Shown: positions 37,444 through 48,236 of the stretch, in pieces
Layout of the letters: each line of letters opens with the position of its first letter
Numbering within the stretch: the first letter of the stretch is position 1
Origin: Sacculina carcini
Lineage: Eukaryota > Arthropoda > Thecostraca > Sacculinidae
Length of the DNA stretch: 64,000 nt
Assembly: GCA_916048095.2 (NCBI GenBank)
Contig: OU696570.1
Coordinates: 12,296,020 to 12,360,019 of the forward strand
Direction: 5' to 3'
Notes under the pieces: generated by a model
Database searches by the model: none
Seen by the model: only the letters and a program-made list of their open reading frames with translations
Told to the model about the DNA's origin: nothing
Made by a program: the position numbers and the translations under genes

Positions 37444-40400
37444 CAAGGGGGTCCTGTCGAACGCTGCAGACAGACTCCCTAGCTACACGCAGCAACAGTA
37501 ACACGCTCTTTTCAATGTTTGATCCTCTCACGAATCGGACATTTCTGGTTGACACAGGCAGCCAATTCAGCGTTTTACCGCCCTCACATGCCGACCGCAA
37601 GAACGGCACCAGTGGCTACAACCTGCTTGCTGCCAACAACTCCAAAATCAACACATACGGCCGTCAAACGCTTACAATTAGCCTCAATTTGCGCCGACGA
37701 TTTGCGTGGGAATTTTTAATTGCTGACGTGTCATGCCCTCTCCTCGGCTCCGATTTTTTGTCGCATCACAACCTGCTCGTCGACGTCAGAAACAAAAAAC
37801 TCATTGATCGAACAACGTCGCTCCAAAGCAGAGGTAAGCGCACATCATTTATGCCTTTCAGTTTGTCTGTTTCAATGCCTCAAACAAATTGTGACATTCT
37901 GGCCTTACTCAAGAGTTTTCCGAACATTTTGCGACCGACTGTACAGAGTGAAATCCTCCATTCAACAACACATCGCATCATCACAACCGGCCCACCGATT
38001 TACTTTAAACCACGCCGCGTATCACCTGATAAGCAAGCCATAATGAAAGTCGAATTTCAGCGTATGCTCGAAACAGGCGTGGCACGGCCGAGCAAAAGTG
38101 AATACGCTTCTCCGGTACATATGGTCCCAAAAAAGTGCTCGCAAGAGTGGCGACCGTGTGGAGATTACCGTGCACTGAACCGCGTAACCCTACCGGACCG
38201 CTACCCACTGCCACATTTGCACGACTTTACGAATGTGCTGAGCAGTGCAAAAATATTTTCACGCATAGATTTAGTAAAAGCGTTCCATCAAATCCCAATG
38301 CACCCAGACGACGTCAAGAAAACTGCTCTGACCACACAATTCGGTCTCTTTGAAATGCTGCGCATGCCATACGGGTTACGCAACAGCGCACAAACTTTTC
38401 AGCGTTTCATCGACGAAGTCTTGCGTGGGATCGACGATATTTTCACCTACATCGATGACATATTAGTGGCTTCAACTGATCTTGAACATCATCTCAAAAC
38501 ATTGTCTGACGTGTTCGTTCGCCTCAACAAATACGGTGTTGTCCTCAACCCGTCCAAATGCGAGTTCGGCAAATCCGAAATCATATTTCTCGGACACAAA
38601 TTGTCTTCTGACGGTATGTGCCCTACAGACGAACGTGTCGAAGCCATCAAAGCGTTTCCACTACCGAAAAACCAGCAATGTCTCCAACGGTTTTTGGGAA
38701 TGGTGAATTTTTATCACCGATTCATTAAAAACGCTGCTTCACTTCTAGCGCCACTGCATGCTATGATTAAGCACGGCAAGAAGTCATCAAAACTTCCAAT
38801 CAACTGGACAAGTGAACAACAACAAACATTTCACGACATCACAACAGCTTTGGCCGCAACTACCACCTTAGCGTATCCGCATCAAAAAGCTCAATTGAGT
38901 CTTGCGTGCGATGCCAGTGATGTTGCTGTAGGTGCCGTCCTGCAACAAAACCTGAACGGTGAAAAACAGCCTCTTGGATTCTTCTCCAGAAAGCTCACAA
39001 TTGCGCAACAAAAATACAGCACATTTTCCCGCGAGCTTCTTGCTGTTTACTCCGCGATCCGACACTTCAAACCATGGTTGGAAGGTACACAGTTCATTGT
39101 ATATACAGATCATAAACTTCTAGTCAATGCTCTTCAATCTTGCAATCCTCACCATGTTTCACGTGACCAGAGATATATGACATATATCCTCGAGTTCACA
39201 TCAGACATCCAACACATCGCAGGAAATTTGAACTCTCCGGCCGACGCCCTATCAAGAGTAAACGTCATCAGTTCAACCATCACTCCTGAAGTCATCTCGG
39301 CACATCAAGACGTCAACATATTGCAAAATCAACTTTCACTGAAATTGCAAAGAGTCACAATTCCAGGTACAGACACACAGCTCATTTGTGATTGCTCAAC
39401 CGACAGACACCGTCCATTTGTACCTGACATATTACGCCGCGCACTATTTGACCAATTGCATCAATTGTCACATCCTGGTTGTCGTGCAATGCAACGTCTC
39501 ATTGCATCACGATACGTCTGGCCAAACATGCGCGTTGACATTCGTAAGTGGTGCAGAACGTGTCTCAAATGCCAAAGAGCTAAAGTTCATCGCCACAACA
39601 GTGCACCAATCATGCCTATAGCTGTGCCCACCAAACGTTTTGACGTCATTCACATGGACCTTGTGGGACCTTTGCCGTCGTGCGATGGTCATTCATACAT
39701 TCTGACCATGATCGATCGGCACACGCGCTGGCCAGAAGCTATTCCGATCCCGAGAGCGACAACAGAAGTCATTTTTCAAACGGTTCTTCATCATTGGGTA
39801 TCTCGATTCGGTGTACCATCAACAATCATCACCGATAGAGGAGCACAATTCACCTCGAAACTCTGGCAGCAGCTGTGGAGCTCTCTCGGTGTGAAGCACA
39901 AAATGACTACGAGCTATCATCCTCAAGCAAATGGGATGATCGAACGTTTCCATCGCCAACTTAAATCAGCCTTGCGCGATGAAAATGGTGCAACAAACTG
40001 GACCACCCGTCTCTCATTTGTTTTGCTTGGAATTCGCACGGCCTTCAAAGCTGACATAGGTGCATCCACCGCAGAATACGTCTATGGCGAACCAATTCTA
40101 CTTCCAGGCGATTTTGTACATCCAACTTCATCAAAAACTTCATCAATCGAACTGAGTCAGATACAAAACTTCATGAAACAAATATCACCATCGTCACCTC
40201 GAGCGTCTTCAAAGAAAGTGTTCATTCACCCTCATCTGTATTCAACATCACATATACTATTGAGAAAAGACGGCTATACTGCTCCATTATCTTTCAAGTA
40301 CAACGGGCCATATCGCGTCATTACGAGGAAGGATAAAACATTCATCATCGATTGCAACGGACGTCACGAAGAAGTCTCCATCGATAGACTGAAGCCGGCC

Positions 40401-40610
40401 TTCATCGAAAATGCAGATCTGGACGACGAGCCCGACGACGATTCGCATGATGCAATTCTGCACCATCGACCTCAGCCTCCGAACACATCTCAACCGAGTG
40501 ATCCTCCTCGGTTATCCAAGCGTCGTCATGTACATATTCACACACAACCAGCACGACGCTCAAAACGTGCTCGATTTCAGACCGATTTCTACGGCACACG
40601 AATACCGTAA
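37344..40610 (+). CDS. R5 Pol: protease, RT, RNase H, integrase
   Basis: The frame is open from 37344 (-1 relative to gag) to 40610, about 1,088 codons without a stop. Order: protease (LVDTGSQFSVLPP), RT with WRPCGDYRALN and active site YIDDILV (near 38450), RNase H (LACDASDVAVGAVLQ, FSRELLAVY, YTDHKLL), integrase zinc domain (HQLSHPGC...CLKCQ) and core (Asp in HMDLVGP, Asp in ITDRGAQF, Glu in NGMIERFHRQ). It is made as a Gag-Pol fusion after frameshifting or an equivalent event. The overlap contains no canonical slippery heptamer. All expected catalytic residues are present. Confidence 0.93.
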   Translation, partial: HSKRRPKQSLLVPCQIRQQCEQMRSTMSVFGKLARGSCRTLQTDSLATRSNSNTLFSMFDPLTNRTFLVDTGSQFSVLPPSHADRKNGTSGYNLLAANNSKINTYGRQTLTISLNLRRRFAWEFLIADVSCPLLGSDFLSHHNLLVDVRNKKLIDRTTSLQSRGKRTSFMPFSLSVSMPQTNCDILALLKSFPNILRPTVQSEILHSTTHRIITTGPPIYFKPRRVSPDKQAIMKVEFQRMLETGVARPSKSEYASPVHMVPKKCSQEWRPCGDYRALNRVTLPDRYPLPHLHDFTNVLSSAKIFSRIDLVKAFHQIPMHPDDVKKTALTTQFGLFEMLRMPYGLRNSAQTFQRFIDEVLRGIDDIFTYIDDILVASTDLEHHLKTLSDVFVRLNKYGVVLNPSKCEFGKSEIIFLGHKLSSDGMCPTDERVEAIKAFPLPKNQQCLQRFLGMVNFYHRFIKNAASLLAPLHAMIKHGKKSSKLPINWTSEQQQTFHDITTALAATTTLAYPHQKAQLSLACDASDVAVGAVLQQNLNGEKQPLGFFSRKLTIAQQKYSTFSRELLAVYSAIRHFKPWLEGTQFIVYTDHKLLVNALQSCNPHHVSRDQRYMTYILEFTSDIQHIAGNLNSPADALSRVNVISSTITPEVISAHQDVNILQNQLSLKLQRVTIPGTDTQLICDCSTDRHRPFVPDILRRALFDQLHQLSHPGCRAMQRLIASRYVWPNMRVDIRKWCRTCLKCQRAKVHRHNSAPIMPIAVPTKRFDVIHMDLVGPLPSCDGHSYILTMIDRHTRWPEAIPIPRATTEVIFQTVLHHWVSRFGVPSTIITDRGAQFTSKLWQQLWSSLGVKHKMTTSYHPQANGMIERFHRQLKSALRDENGATNWTTRLSFVLLGIRTAFKADIGASTAEYVYGEPILLPGDFVHPTSSKTSSIELSQIQNFMKQISPSSPRASSKKVFIHPHLYSTSHILLRKDGYTAPLSFKYNGPYRVITRKDKTFIIDCNGRHEEVSIDRLKPAFIENADLDDEPDDDSHDAILHHRPQPPNTSQPSDPPRLSKRRHVHIHTQPARRSKRARFQTDFYGTRIP

Positions 40611-40699
40611 CACGAATACCGTATCGTCACTATTGTTTTTTACATGTATTTTTCAAAATCGATGTACGTAAATATTTTTTTTCACAAGGGGGGAGTATG

Positions 40700-41005
40700 T
40701 GTGGGGCTTGTGTCCTTAAGGCCGATAATAGCTTTCTCGCTTCACCACCAGATGGCGCGCAGATATAACAAAATGTTCATATGTGTAAAATGGCCGAGCA
40801 TATCATTATGTTCCGACATTGTTTGATGACACTACGTATTCTGCATTGCGACACAGTTTGTGGGATTTGAGCTTATATAATAATTCATTTGTATTTGGTG
40901 CTCGTACTAAATATTGTTGTAGATTATCTAACAATAGACCCGCTAACCTGTGCAGAAATTACCCGTATATGACCTGCGTTGACGCCAATACATATCACAC
41001 CTACA
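40700..41005 (+). repeat. R5 3' LTR
   Basis: Reads identical to the 5' LTR; followed by ATAC. Confidence 0.95.
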
Positions 41006-41146
41006 ATACCTGGAATTATACACCAGTCAACTGCTGCACGCGCACATAAATCCCAGCAACAGTGAGCTCATGTTGCACAGCCAGATGATGCACACACCAT
41101 GCATGCACCAATGCACACACACACACACATGCATACACATACTACA
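41006..41146 (-). repeat. R4 3' LTR, proximal part
   Basis: Matches 45199-45343 and ends at CATACTACA (minus strand start TGTAGTATG). It includes a CA microsatellite. Confidence 0.92.
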
Positions 41147-41194
41147 CTTCCCCCTGATCTTCAAGGATCATACATGCACACGCCGTAACACACA

Positions 41195-44100
41195 TCACTG
41201 CTCATAACTGCTCAACCACGCAGGTGGCCTGCGAGTCCGGATCGATGTTCTTGGGCCGCCCTCGTTGATCTCACTCCCGATGAGTCCGTCCACGACAGCC
41301 TCCTGCTGTTCATCTGATGCTGGCGGCGACTTATCATCACGCTGAAGTCGCTGATCCGCAACAGAACAAACCATCAGTTCGTCACTCGCCTGAGCTGGAT
41401 TCTGCGACGGCACTGTCAGCTCCTATTGAACAGCTAAGTTGTTGGCAACTCTGCGAACACCTGAGCGACCTCTAAATCGTAGATCCCGAACGTGTCTCGT
41501 CATGCCGTCAACATCCACAGCTTGTTCAGAGATGATTGCCGTGACAACTGCTTGTGAATACCTGCTGGCGCAGCGCGCGTCGGCGGGTTTTACCCACACC
41601 TCATCACCCGCTTGGTAGCGACACCTCACCTCGTTCGCTTCCACATCGGGCTCAGGGTCAATGTTCCTCACACGTAGTGTGTAGCCATGAATGATGTTAG
41701 CCGGAGCTGTGGTGGATCTAACATCATCTTTTGGTGAGATGTTATAAATGTACACAGCCTCCTGCACCGAACATTGCTTTCTCGCTGCTGTGGTTTTTAT
41801 GCTGCGGTGACACCGCTCCACGATACCATTGCCAGATGGTTGATAGGCACAACGATACCTCAGACGAACGCTCCACCTGGCAGCGAACGCAGCGAACTCG
41901 CGACTGCGGAAAACCGTGCCGTTGTCTGAAAGTATTTCACGTGGAGCACCGCGTTCGAAGAAGACTGCGTCCAATTCTCGAACAACGTGATTGGTCGACT
42001 CAGCAGGCAGGTGTCGCCACAACGCAAATCTCGATGGTCCACAGTCAATGATGGTGAGATACACGTGTCCCTTGAAATGCGTCACGTCAACAGCGACTCT
42101 CTGCCACAGTTCTGGCACACTCAAATCGCCGCGTCTCCATTTGACTGGGGCCGGGTCGATCGACTGACAAATCTGACACGCAGAAACAGCCTGCTGCACT
42201 TGGCGCCTTGTCACGTTCAAGCGGCGACGCTTTGAGAAATACAACGTTCGCCGGACTCCAGGGTGTCCTGCTTCCACATGAACATTCGTGATAGCATCTT
42301 CCACACATTCGTTTAGAAGAAAGGCGCGATTGCAGGCGCCACGAGCACCGGCCGCGCAAACAGCTTGGATTCTCGCATTTGCACCACGAAGCCAACTCTG
42401 CGGCACTCTGGTCACCAGATCAGCAATGTTATCATGCGATCGCACCAAGCTCACTGTCAAATCCAAGGACAGCTCTCGTTTGAGCTGACATATTAGGTCC
42501 ACGCGACGGCGAATCAACATCTCACCGTTGGCTTTTGTTCGGAGGCGAGCCTTACCACATAGTGCATCCGACACCCAACTATACACAGTAGCCGAGTCGG
42601 TCTTCAGTTCGATGCATTTGAAATCCCAGACGACAGCCATGTTCAGACCTCGCACAACTGCGTCCAGCTCCGCCAGGTTGATGTGTGCTGATTCGTCACG
42701 GCGCGGCCAGCTGGCATCTTCGATTGTCGTGCCGTTGAGAGACTGTAGCACTACACCTGTGGCCAAAGAGCTGGCATCAGTCCAAACAACTGCTTTATCA
42801 CCGTCAACGGACCACTCTCCATGAGCGGGGTCATCGCTCACAGCGCGATCATGAGTCCATGCCAGCTGAGCAGCCAATGAGTCATCCTGAATGACATCAT
42901 CCCATGCTCTAGAGAGCTCATTGGCGCGCCTTTTCAGCCAGGCTGCAGCTGGACGCATCCACCCGCAAACGGGTAAGTGAGCAATGAGGCGTCCACACCA
43001 AGAGAACACAGCTCGTCTCGTGATTCTGCTCGGAACAGCTGGGATGGCAGCATCGCGTTTCCATTGTGCAACGCCCTTACATGATTGCACCTTCAGCCCG
43101 AGGAGCCTAGCGCCGTCAGCAACTCTCTGAGGCGACTTACATTCGAGCCCATGACGACGGAAATGCTCGACAACTTGCTCCGCTTTGACTCTGTTCTCAT
43201 CAACCAGCAGGTCGTCCACATACGGCAAAACGGCTCCTTTCATTGTGGCGTTGCGCTCCAGAACAGTTTGGACGATCAACTTCATCACTAATGGAGCGAT
43301 GCTGAGACCAAAGCCGAGCCTGGTCAGGCAATACCTACAGCCATTCACTTCAACGGTCTGATAGGTCCACAGGCGCGGTTCCACGTGCACTTGCAAATGA
43401 GCGCTCTTCAGGTCCAAAACTGCAACGTTGCTTCCGTGGCGCCGCCATTTCCTTGTTTGATCCGCGCACACTTCTGCGTCCGCAGTGTGTGGAGAGAGGT
43501 AGCCATTCAGCTCTCTGAAATCCAGCACGGGACGAACCCGTGTACCATCACGTTGCTCAACTGCCATCAACGGCGCCAAGCCACGGGGATCGCCATGCTT
43601 GACACGATCATGTGGAATGAGCCAGCCTCGGTCTATCCACGTGTTCAATTCAGAGTTGAATTTTTCGCGGACGGGAGCACTCATTCCGTACATAGCCGTG
43701 GTGTTCTTCAGGACCACTGGCACAACATCATTTGCCCACTTCCAACCAACGGTCCATTTCGCCTTCGAGGAATTAAAGTGGACTCTGAAGTCAGCCGTCT
43801 CAACATCCGGCAGCGGTCCAGATTCACAACGATCCTGTCTCACATCGTCAACAACCTTCTGACTTCGGTGCTTTTCTCCTTCCACCAAACTGTCGGAAGC
43901 ATCATTAGTCATGGCACAACCAAGTGTTCCACCTAAAGTGATATCATGATTCGAAGTCACGATAACTCCGCCCAAAGCCGAAATGCCAGACATTCCAAGG
44001 ATGACATCGACGCCTAACAACGGTCTAGAAACCACCAACGCTTTCAATCGCACCTTACCGCCATCACTTGAACACACTTCAATGAAACCAGTGCCTTCAC

Positions 44101-44374
44101 ACACAAATTTGCTGCCGCTCAATGTTGTCAAACTGACACGTTCAGGCTTCCATCGCCGACATCGACTTCGACACACCAAAGTGTCAGTGCAACCTGTGTC
44201 GACAAGACACTGACACATTCGACCGTTGACGCGGAGCTTCACAATTGGCAGTGCACCTGTGCATATATTCAGTGTCTGGGAGCGGATGCCGGTGCCGACG
44301 CACCGCTCCCCAATCCGTTTCCCTGAACCGGGCACAGCCTGGCAATGTGTCCTCGTGCTCCGCAACTCCAACAA
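41195..44374 (-). pseudogene. R4 Pol, one in-frame stop near the end
   Basis: Open on the minus strand from about 44374 to a TAG at 41423-41425. The same frame continues to 41195, ending in the family tail RRPPAWLSSYEQ. Order: protease (CLVDTGCTDTL), RT (VRPVLDFRELN; active site LPYVDDLLV), RNase H (VVWTDASSLATG, INLAELDAV, LKTDSATVYSWV), integrase zinc domain (HVEAGHPG...CQIC) and core (Asp in AVDVTHFKG, Asp in LSDNGTVF, Glu in NGIVERCHRS), then a C-terminal chromatin/DNA-binding type segment (GDEVWVKPADAR). The stop would remove only ~75 residues. Same lineage as R3 and R8. Confidence 0.9.
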
Positions 44375-45009
44375 TATATGGGCCTACGCTGCTCTCGCTG
44401 TCCCAAGGTCCGTGACGCTCGGACAGCAGCTGTATCATTTCTCTCATTGTCCCTGACAACAGCAGCGCCACATCATATTCTGGCAGCTGTCTCTGTGACT
44501 TTCTGGTCGCTCTGGACCATACGAGCTCTAACGAGGACGTCTTCAACAGATAGACACTCAGCTCTGGCACCCGCGCGGATCGTTTGCCTAACGGAATCTG
44601 GCAAGCCCGCGACAAAAGCACACAACAAGGTTCGATCTGGTACACCGCCAAACAAAGCAGCCAGCCTTCGCAGATCTGCGAGGAACACATCCGGTACTTC
44701 GCCACACTTCAACTTCCGCTTCGTGAAGACTTCGTAGGCAGCGTGTTCATCCAGAGCAAACGCATCATACAATGCCCTTCTGACAGCAGCAAGGTCGCTC
44801 CGCTTCTCTTGAGGAAGCTGCGACCACACAGCGAAAGCACCGCCAGTAAGTCGCAGCGGCACAATTGACAAGACTGACACACCCCTCATTTCGCACAATT
44901 TCTCGGCTCTGGTGAACCACTCCACCACATCACTGGTGCCGTTAAACTCCTCTACCAACCGGGCATCAAAATGTGCCCCATCGCACTCCACTGCAGCTGA
45001 AGAGAGCAT
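44269..45009 (-). pseudogene. R4 Gag, one internal TGA
   Basis: Starts at the ATG at 45009 just inside the 5' LTR boundary (MLSSAAVECDGAHFDARLVE). One TGA at 44473-44475 interrupts it; the same frame then continues through the zinc knuckle CWSCGARGHIARLC (C-X2-C-X4-H-X4-C) to the stop at 44269. Pol overlaps in the -1 frame across 44374-44269. Confidence 0.85.
44278..44323 (-). promoter_or_regulatory. R4 gag-pol -1 frameshift signal
   Basis: On the minus strand the gag frame reads CAG GGA AAC, giving the canonical slippery heptamer G GGA AAC (44323-44317). A 6-nt spacer GGATTG follows. Then a perfect 8-bp GC-rich stem forms, GGGAGCGG (44310-44303) with CCGCTCCC (44285-44278), around a 17-nt loop. 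Slipping one base back enters the pol frame exactly. Heptamer, spacing and stem match known retroviral and retroelement -1 signals. Confidence 0.85.
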
Positions 45010-45037
45010 CTCAAAAATACTTAAAGCCGAAATAGCT

Positions 45038-45343
45038 TGTAAAAGACGCACGAGCACAACGCAAAAACACTTTATTCAGACACAACGACCACACACAACG
45101 ACAACCTACAACCAACTCACACGACATTACACTCACACGACATTACACACCAGCAACGAACCATGAGTCATCACCGATCACACTTGCAAGGACAGGACAT
45201 ACCTGGAATTATACACCAGTCAACTGCTGCACGCGCACATACATCCCAGCAACAGTGAGCTCATGTTGCACAGCCAGATGATGCACACACCATGCATGCA
45301 CCAATGCACACACACACACACACACATGCATACACATACTACA
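45038..45343 (-). repeat. R4 5' LTR, with R5 empty site
   Basis: 306 bp, minus strand TGTAGTATG...CTTTTACA, with AATAAA near 45073. It contains GACAGGACATACCTGGAATT, the uninterrupted target into which R5 inserted in the sister LTR. Confidence 0.93.
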
Positions 45344-45833
45344 GTGTATATGAGCGCTGTCTAGTGCTGCATGTTCTCGACACATATCACATATATCACA
45401 TATCACGTCGGGGTCACCAGTGTTGGTAGCCATGGCTACACCAAAAACTGACAACAACGCGCGTTCGTCAGCGATAATCAAACCCCAGCAAATCGCGTCT
45501 GAATTCGCGTAGTCTTTATAAAGACCGGTGCGTGCGAGAATTGCCAATACAATTTGCCTTTAAAAAGGCAAGGGTGCGTGGAATTCGCTTTACAGTCCGT
45601 CCTTAAAAGGAAGCTTAATTATGTCGTGCAAAACGATGCGAATAGTTTCATCGGTCGCTATATTCGCACGGACACGCAACACAGTAAACACTAGCACAGT
45701 AATGACGAGGCAGAACAATCGAGTTGAGCGAACACAAGTCACAAATCAGGCGAGCGAAAACAAGTCGGAAATCGAGGCGCGATGGGCGATGCACGGTGCC
45801 CAACAGCGCAATGCGCGTGCTTAAGTGTGTTTT
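45344..45833 (-). repeat. CsRn1-type LTR end, primer site and leader, right part
   Basis: On the minus strand, sequence ending GCTACCAACA (45421) is followed by C and TGGTGACCCCGACG (45419-45406), a CsRn1-type primer site. The leader then continues to 45344, where R4 interrupts it. A TATA candidate CTTTATAAAG is near 45515-45524. The LTR's start is not defined because no partner LTR is in the window. No gag remains. Confidence 0.55.
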
Positions 45834-45898
45834 GGATTTATGTGAGTATCGGACAATAAGAGCGCTCACCGGACGTTGTCCGATACTGTCATAAATCC
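45834..45898. repeat. 23-bp inverted repeat at a head-to-head junction
   Basis: GGATTTATG-TGA-GTATCGGACAA at 45834-45856 pairs with its complement at 45876-45898 except for about two positions. It lies between a minus-strand leader (45344-45419) and a plus-strand copy of the same leader (45941-46012). Confidence 0.8.
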
Positions 45899-46029
45899 GC
45901 GCTGAGTGGGTCTACTTGAGCGTTGCGCAAAATGTGCTTTTGTCGAGAACATGCTGCACCAGACAACGCTCATATACAAATAATGTGCGACAGCGACCAT
46001 ATTCAATTACAATGAGAATCCACAATCAG

Positions 46030-47352
46030 ATACAGCTTCGGTGAAAGTGCGCATGAATGGAAAGTCGTGCATGGTCATGCTAGACTCGGGAGCCTCGACG
46101 TCCATACTAGACAGGTGCACCGCCTCCAGCCTTAGACTGAAGATCGCAGACACTAAAGGTACGCGCCACAAATCATCGTTGACTGGAGTCGGCGGGAAGG
46201 TTCGTGTTCGCGATATTACCAATGTCATCATAGACGTCGGACAAAAGGAGAGCGTGAGTCACACTATGAATATAGTAGAGGCGACCTGATCGTACTTTTG
46301 GGACGCGATTTCCTGTCACGTTTTGAGTCGACTGAATTTGATTGGAAGAATGGTCGGGTGAGACTAGGTGGAATATGGCTGTCGACCGAAGCTATGGTTG
46401 GAGGCAGTAACAGCCCCACTCGGGCGTCGGTCATGACTGCATTTGTCTCAACTAATGTTGATTTTGATGCTATGGTGAATCCTGAGCTTGATGTGTTTGA
46501 AAAGTCTCGTTTGATAAATGTGCTGCAGCAGTATGTTGATGTTTTTGCAGGTAACCCCAAGAAACCCAACATCACCCATCGCATATTACACTGTATTGAC
46601 ACGGGAAATGCCGCTCCAGTCAAACGTCAGCCATATCGATTCAACCCAGTTGTAGACGCTGAGGTGAATCGACAACTGGAAGAGATGTTGCGTAACGGGG
46701 TATGTCGTGCCTCTACATCCTCATGGGGGAGTCGGGTTGTCCTAATTCGCAAGAAAGATGGCACCTACCGCTTCGTAGTAGATTACAGAGACCATAAAGC
46801 TGCTACAAAGATGCACACCCCGCGGCAGACTGGAGAAGAATCATTGACAACCTAGCTGGGAACTCGTATTTCTCCTTTCTTGACGGTAGCAGCGCTTACT
46901 GGTCGGTGCCAGTAAAGGAAAGTGACAAGGAAAAGACCGCCTTCGTAGTGCCCAATGGTCAGTTCGAAATGAGCGTAATGCCGTTCGGATTATGCAACAG
47001 TCAGAGCACTTATCAACACATGATAGACGAAGTGTTGAGGGATCAGCCCCATGCCGCGGCCTATGTGGACATGTGTTTTTTCCAAGACATTCGACGATCA
47101 TCTGGATCATCTGAAGTCAACGCTAGCAGCATATCAGAAGGCGAACCTGCAATTGAGGGCCGATAAATGCCGATTCGGCTATCAGCGGGGTGAGTTTGTA
47201 GGTCATGAGTTGACACCAGAAGGAAGCACACCTTTGGCAACTCACGTCGACACCATTCAACAATGGGCAGCACCAACTGGAGTGAAAGCGTTGCGACGTT
47301 TTCTGGGCTTCGCCAATTTCTATAGACACTTCATCCAGGGCATGGCTATAAT
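46030..47352 (+). pseudogene. R6 protease and RT, frameshifted, active site lost
   Basis: The protease motif VMLDSGASTSILDR is near 46075. The frame shifts near 46287, near 46830 and near 47075. RT motifs are visible: NPVVDAEVNRQLEEML, YRFVVDYRD, MPFGLCNSQSTYQ. The active-site block reads YVDM instead of Y-x-D-D, because about 4 nt are missing there, so polymerase activity must be gone. It ends at the MITE. Confidence 0.85.
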
Positions 47353-47523
47353 CAGAGCCGTTGCGAGAAATGTGGGCCCCCCCCGAAGGCAACACTTGGG
47401 GCCCTCATTGTGAATATTGAATGCATTTATTAGACATAATCACATAATACGTGAAGCAAAGGGGCCCCTCAACATTCGGGGGCCCCCCGGCCGGGTGTAC
47501 GGGGGGCGGTTGCTACGGCTCTG
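47353..47523. mobile_element. 171-bp hAT MITE inside R6 RT
   Basis: Ends CAGAGCCGTTGC and GCTACGGCTCTG are inverted (one base difference). GCTATAAT occurs on both sides (47345-47352, 47524-47531), an exact 8-bp target duplication as expected for hAT transposition. GC-rich near both ends, non-coding. Confidence 0.93.
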
Positions 47524-47531
47524 GCTATAAT

Positions 47532-47952
47532 ATGTGAACCTCTATACGGACTTACCAAGAAGAATTCGGTCTGGGCTTGGACGGAGGAGTGCCAAAAAAG
47601 TTTGGAACAGGTGAAATCGGCAATAGCTGCCTGTCCTATGTTGGCATACCCAGTTTGGGACAGGCTTTTCGTGGTTTTCGTTGACGCCAGTTCCACGGGT
47701 ATTGGTGGTATGTTGTCTCAAAGACACGACGACGGAATATTGGAACCAATTTCCTTTTTTCAAGTTGTTTGACATCTGCACAGAAAAACTATGCAGCAGG
47801 GGAGCTGGAAGCGTGGGCTATCATAGCTGCATTGAGGAAATGGTGGCAATATTTGCAAGCGACTAAGAAAGTTCACTTCATCTCAGACCACAATCCGTTA
47901 GTCTGGATGAAACGTAAGAAGGACCCACGGGGAAAGTTCGCAAGGTGGCTAT
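47532..47952 (+). pseudogene. R6 RNase H
   Basis: Continues R6 RT in another frame after the MITE: VVFVDASSTGIGGMLSQ, then, after a frame change near 47750, AQKNYAAGELEAWAIIAALR and FISDHNPLVWM. Catalytic Asp/Glu/Asp blocks are recognisable. Split from its end by R7 at GCTAT. Confidence 0.8.
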
Positions 47953-48236
47953 TAGAGAAGTATTGAGAAGGCATATGCTGCGCGGCGAGCACGTTCACTC
48001 TGGTTTATTTTAGTAAAACGTGGAATGCACTCGTTCATGTACGATAAGTACTTTTCAATATAAATTACTTGTATTAAGTGTATTCCAGATATGTTAATTT
48101 GCACGTGTTATCCAACAAAGTTAAACGTTCATTGTCAAACAGCTCCTCAATTGCTAATGGTGTTGTTCATATATATATTCGCAGATATTGTGATCATTGC
48201 TGGTGAATACATTAGCAAATGGTGAATACTTATTTA
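47953..48236 (+). repeat. R7 5' LTR
   Basis: 284 bp; TATATATAT at 48170-48178 is a TATA candidate. It holds ATATTGTGATCA (48185-48196), complementary to the 12 nt right after the LTR. Confidence 0.93.

Larger units (their letters stand above)
35543..41005 (+). mobile_element. R5: complete-looking CsRn1-type Ty3/gypsy element
   Basis: Two 306-bp LTRs (35543-35848, 40700-41005) appear identical, run TGTGGGGC...CACCTACA, and are flanked by ATAC (35539-35542, 41006-41009). The empty site is preserved at 45191-45210 in the other R4 LTR. TTGGTGACCC after the 5' LTR is the primer site; use of tRNA-Trp is known for the CsRn1 clade. gag and pol are both open. A purine tract AAGGGGGGAG lies before the 3' LTR. 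A 776-nt leader precedes gag. Likely young and possibly competent. Confidence 0.93.
35378..45343 (-). mobile_element. R4: Ty3/gypsy element, host of nested R5
   Basis: LTRs are 45038-45343 (5', intact) and 35378-35542 plus 41006-41146 (3', split by R5). Flanks GTGTA (35373-35377 and 45344-45348) are a 5-bp target duplication. LTR halves are nearly identical, with differences mainly in a CA run and one substitution. Internal region 41147-45037 encodes gag and pol with a -1 overlap. A purine tract AGATCAGGGGGAAG precedes the 3' LTR. Sequence after the 5' LTR starts AGCTATTTCGG, not TGG; the related R8 starts AGCTAATTGG there, so primer choice in this family is unclear. Confidence 0.93.
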
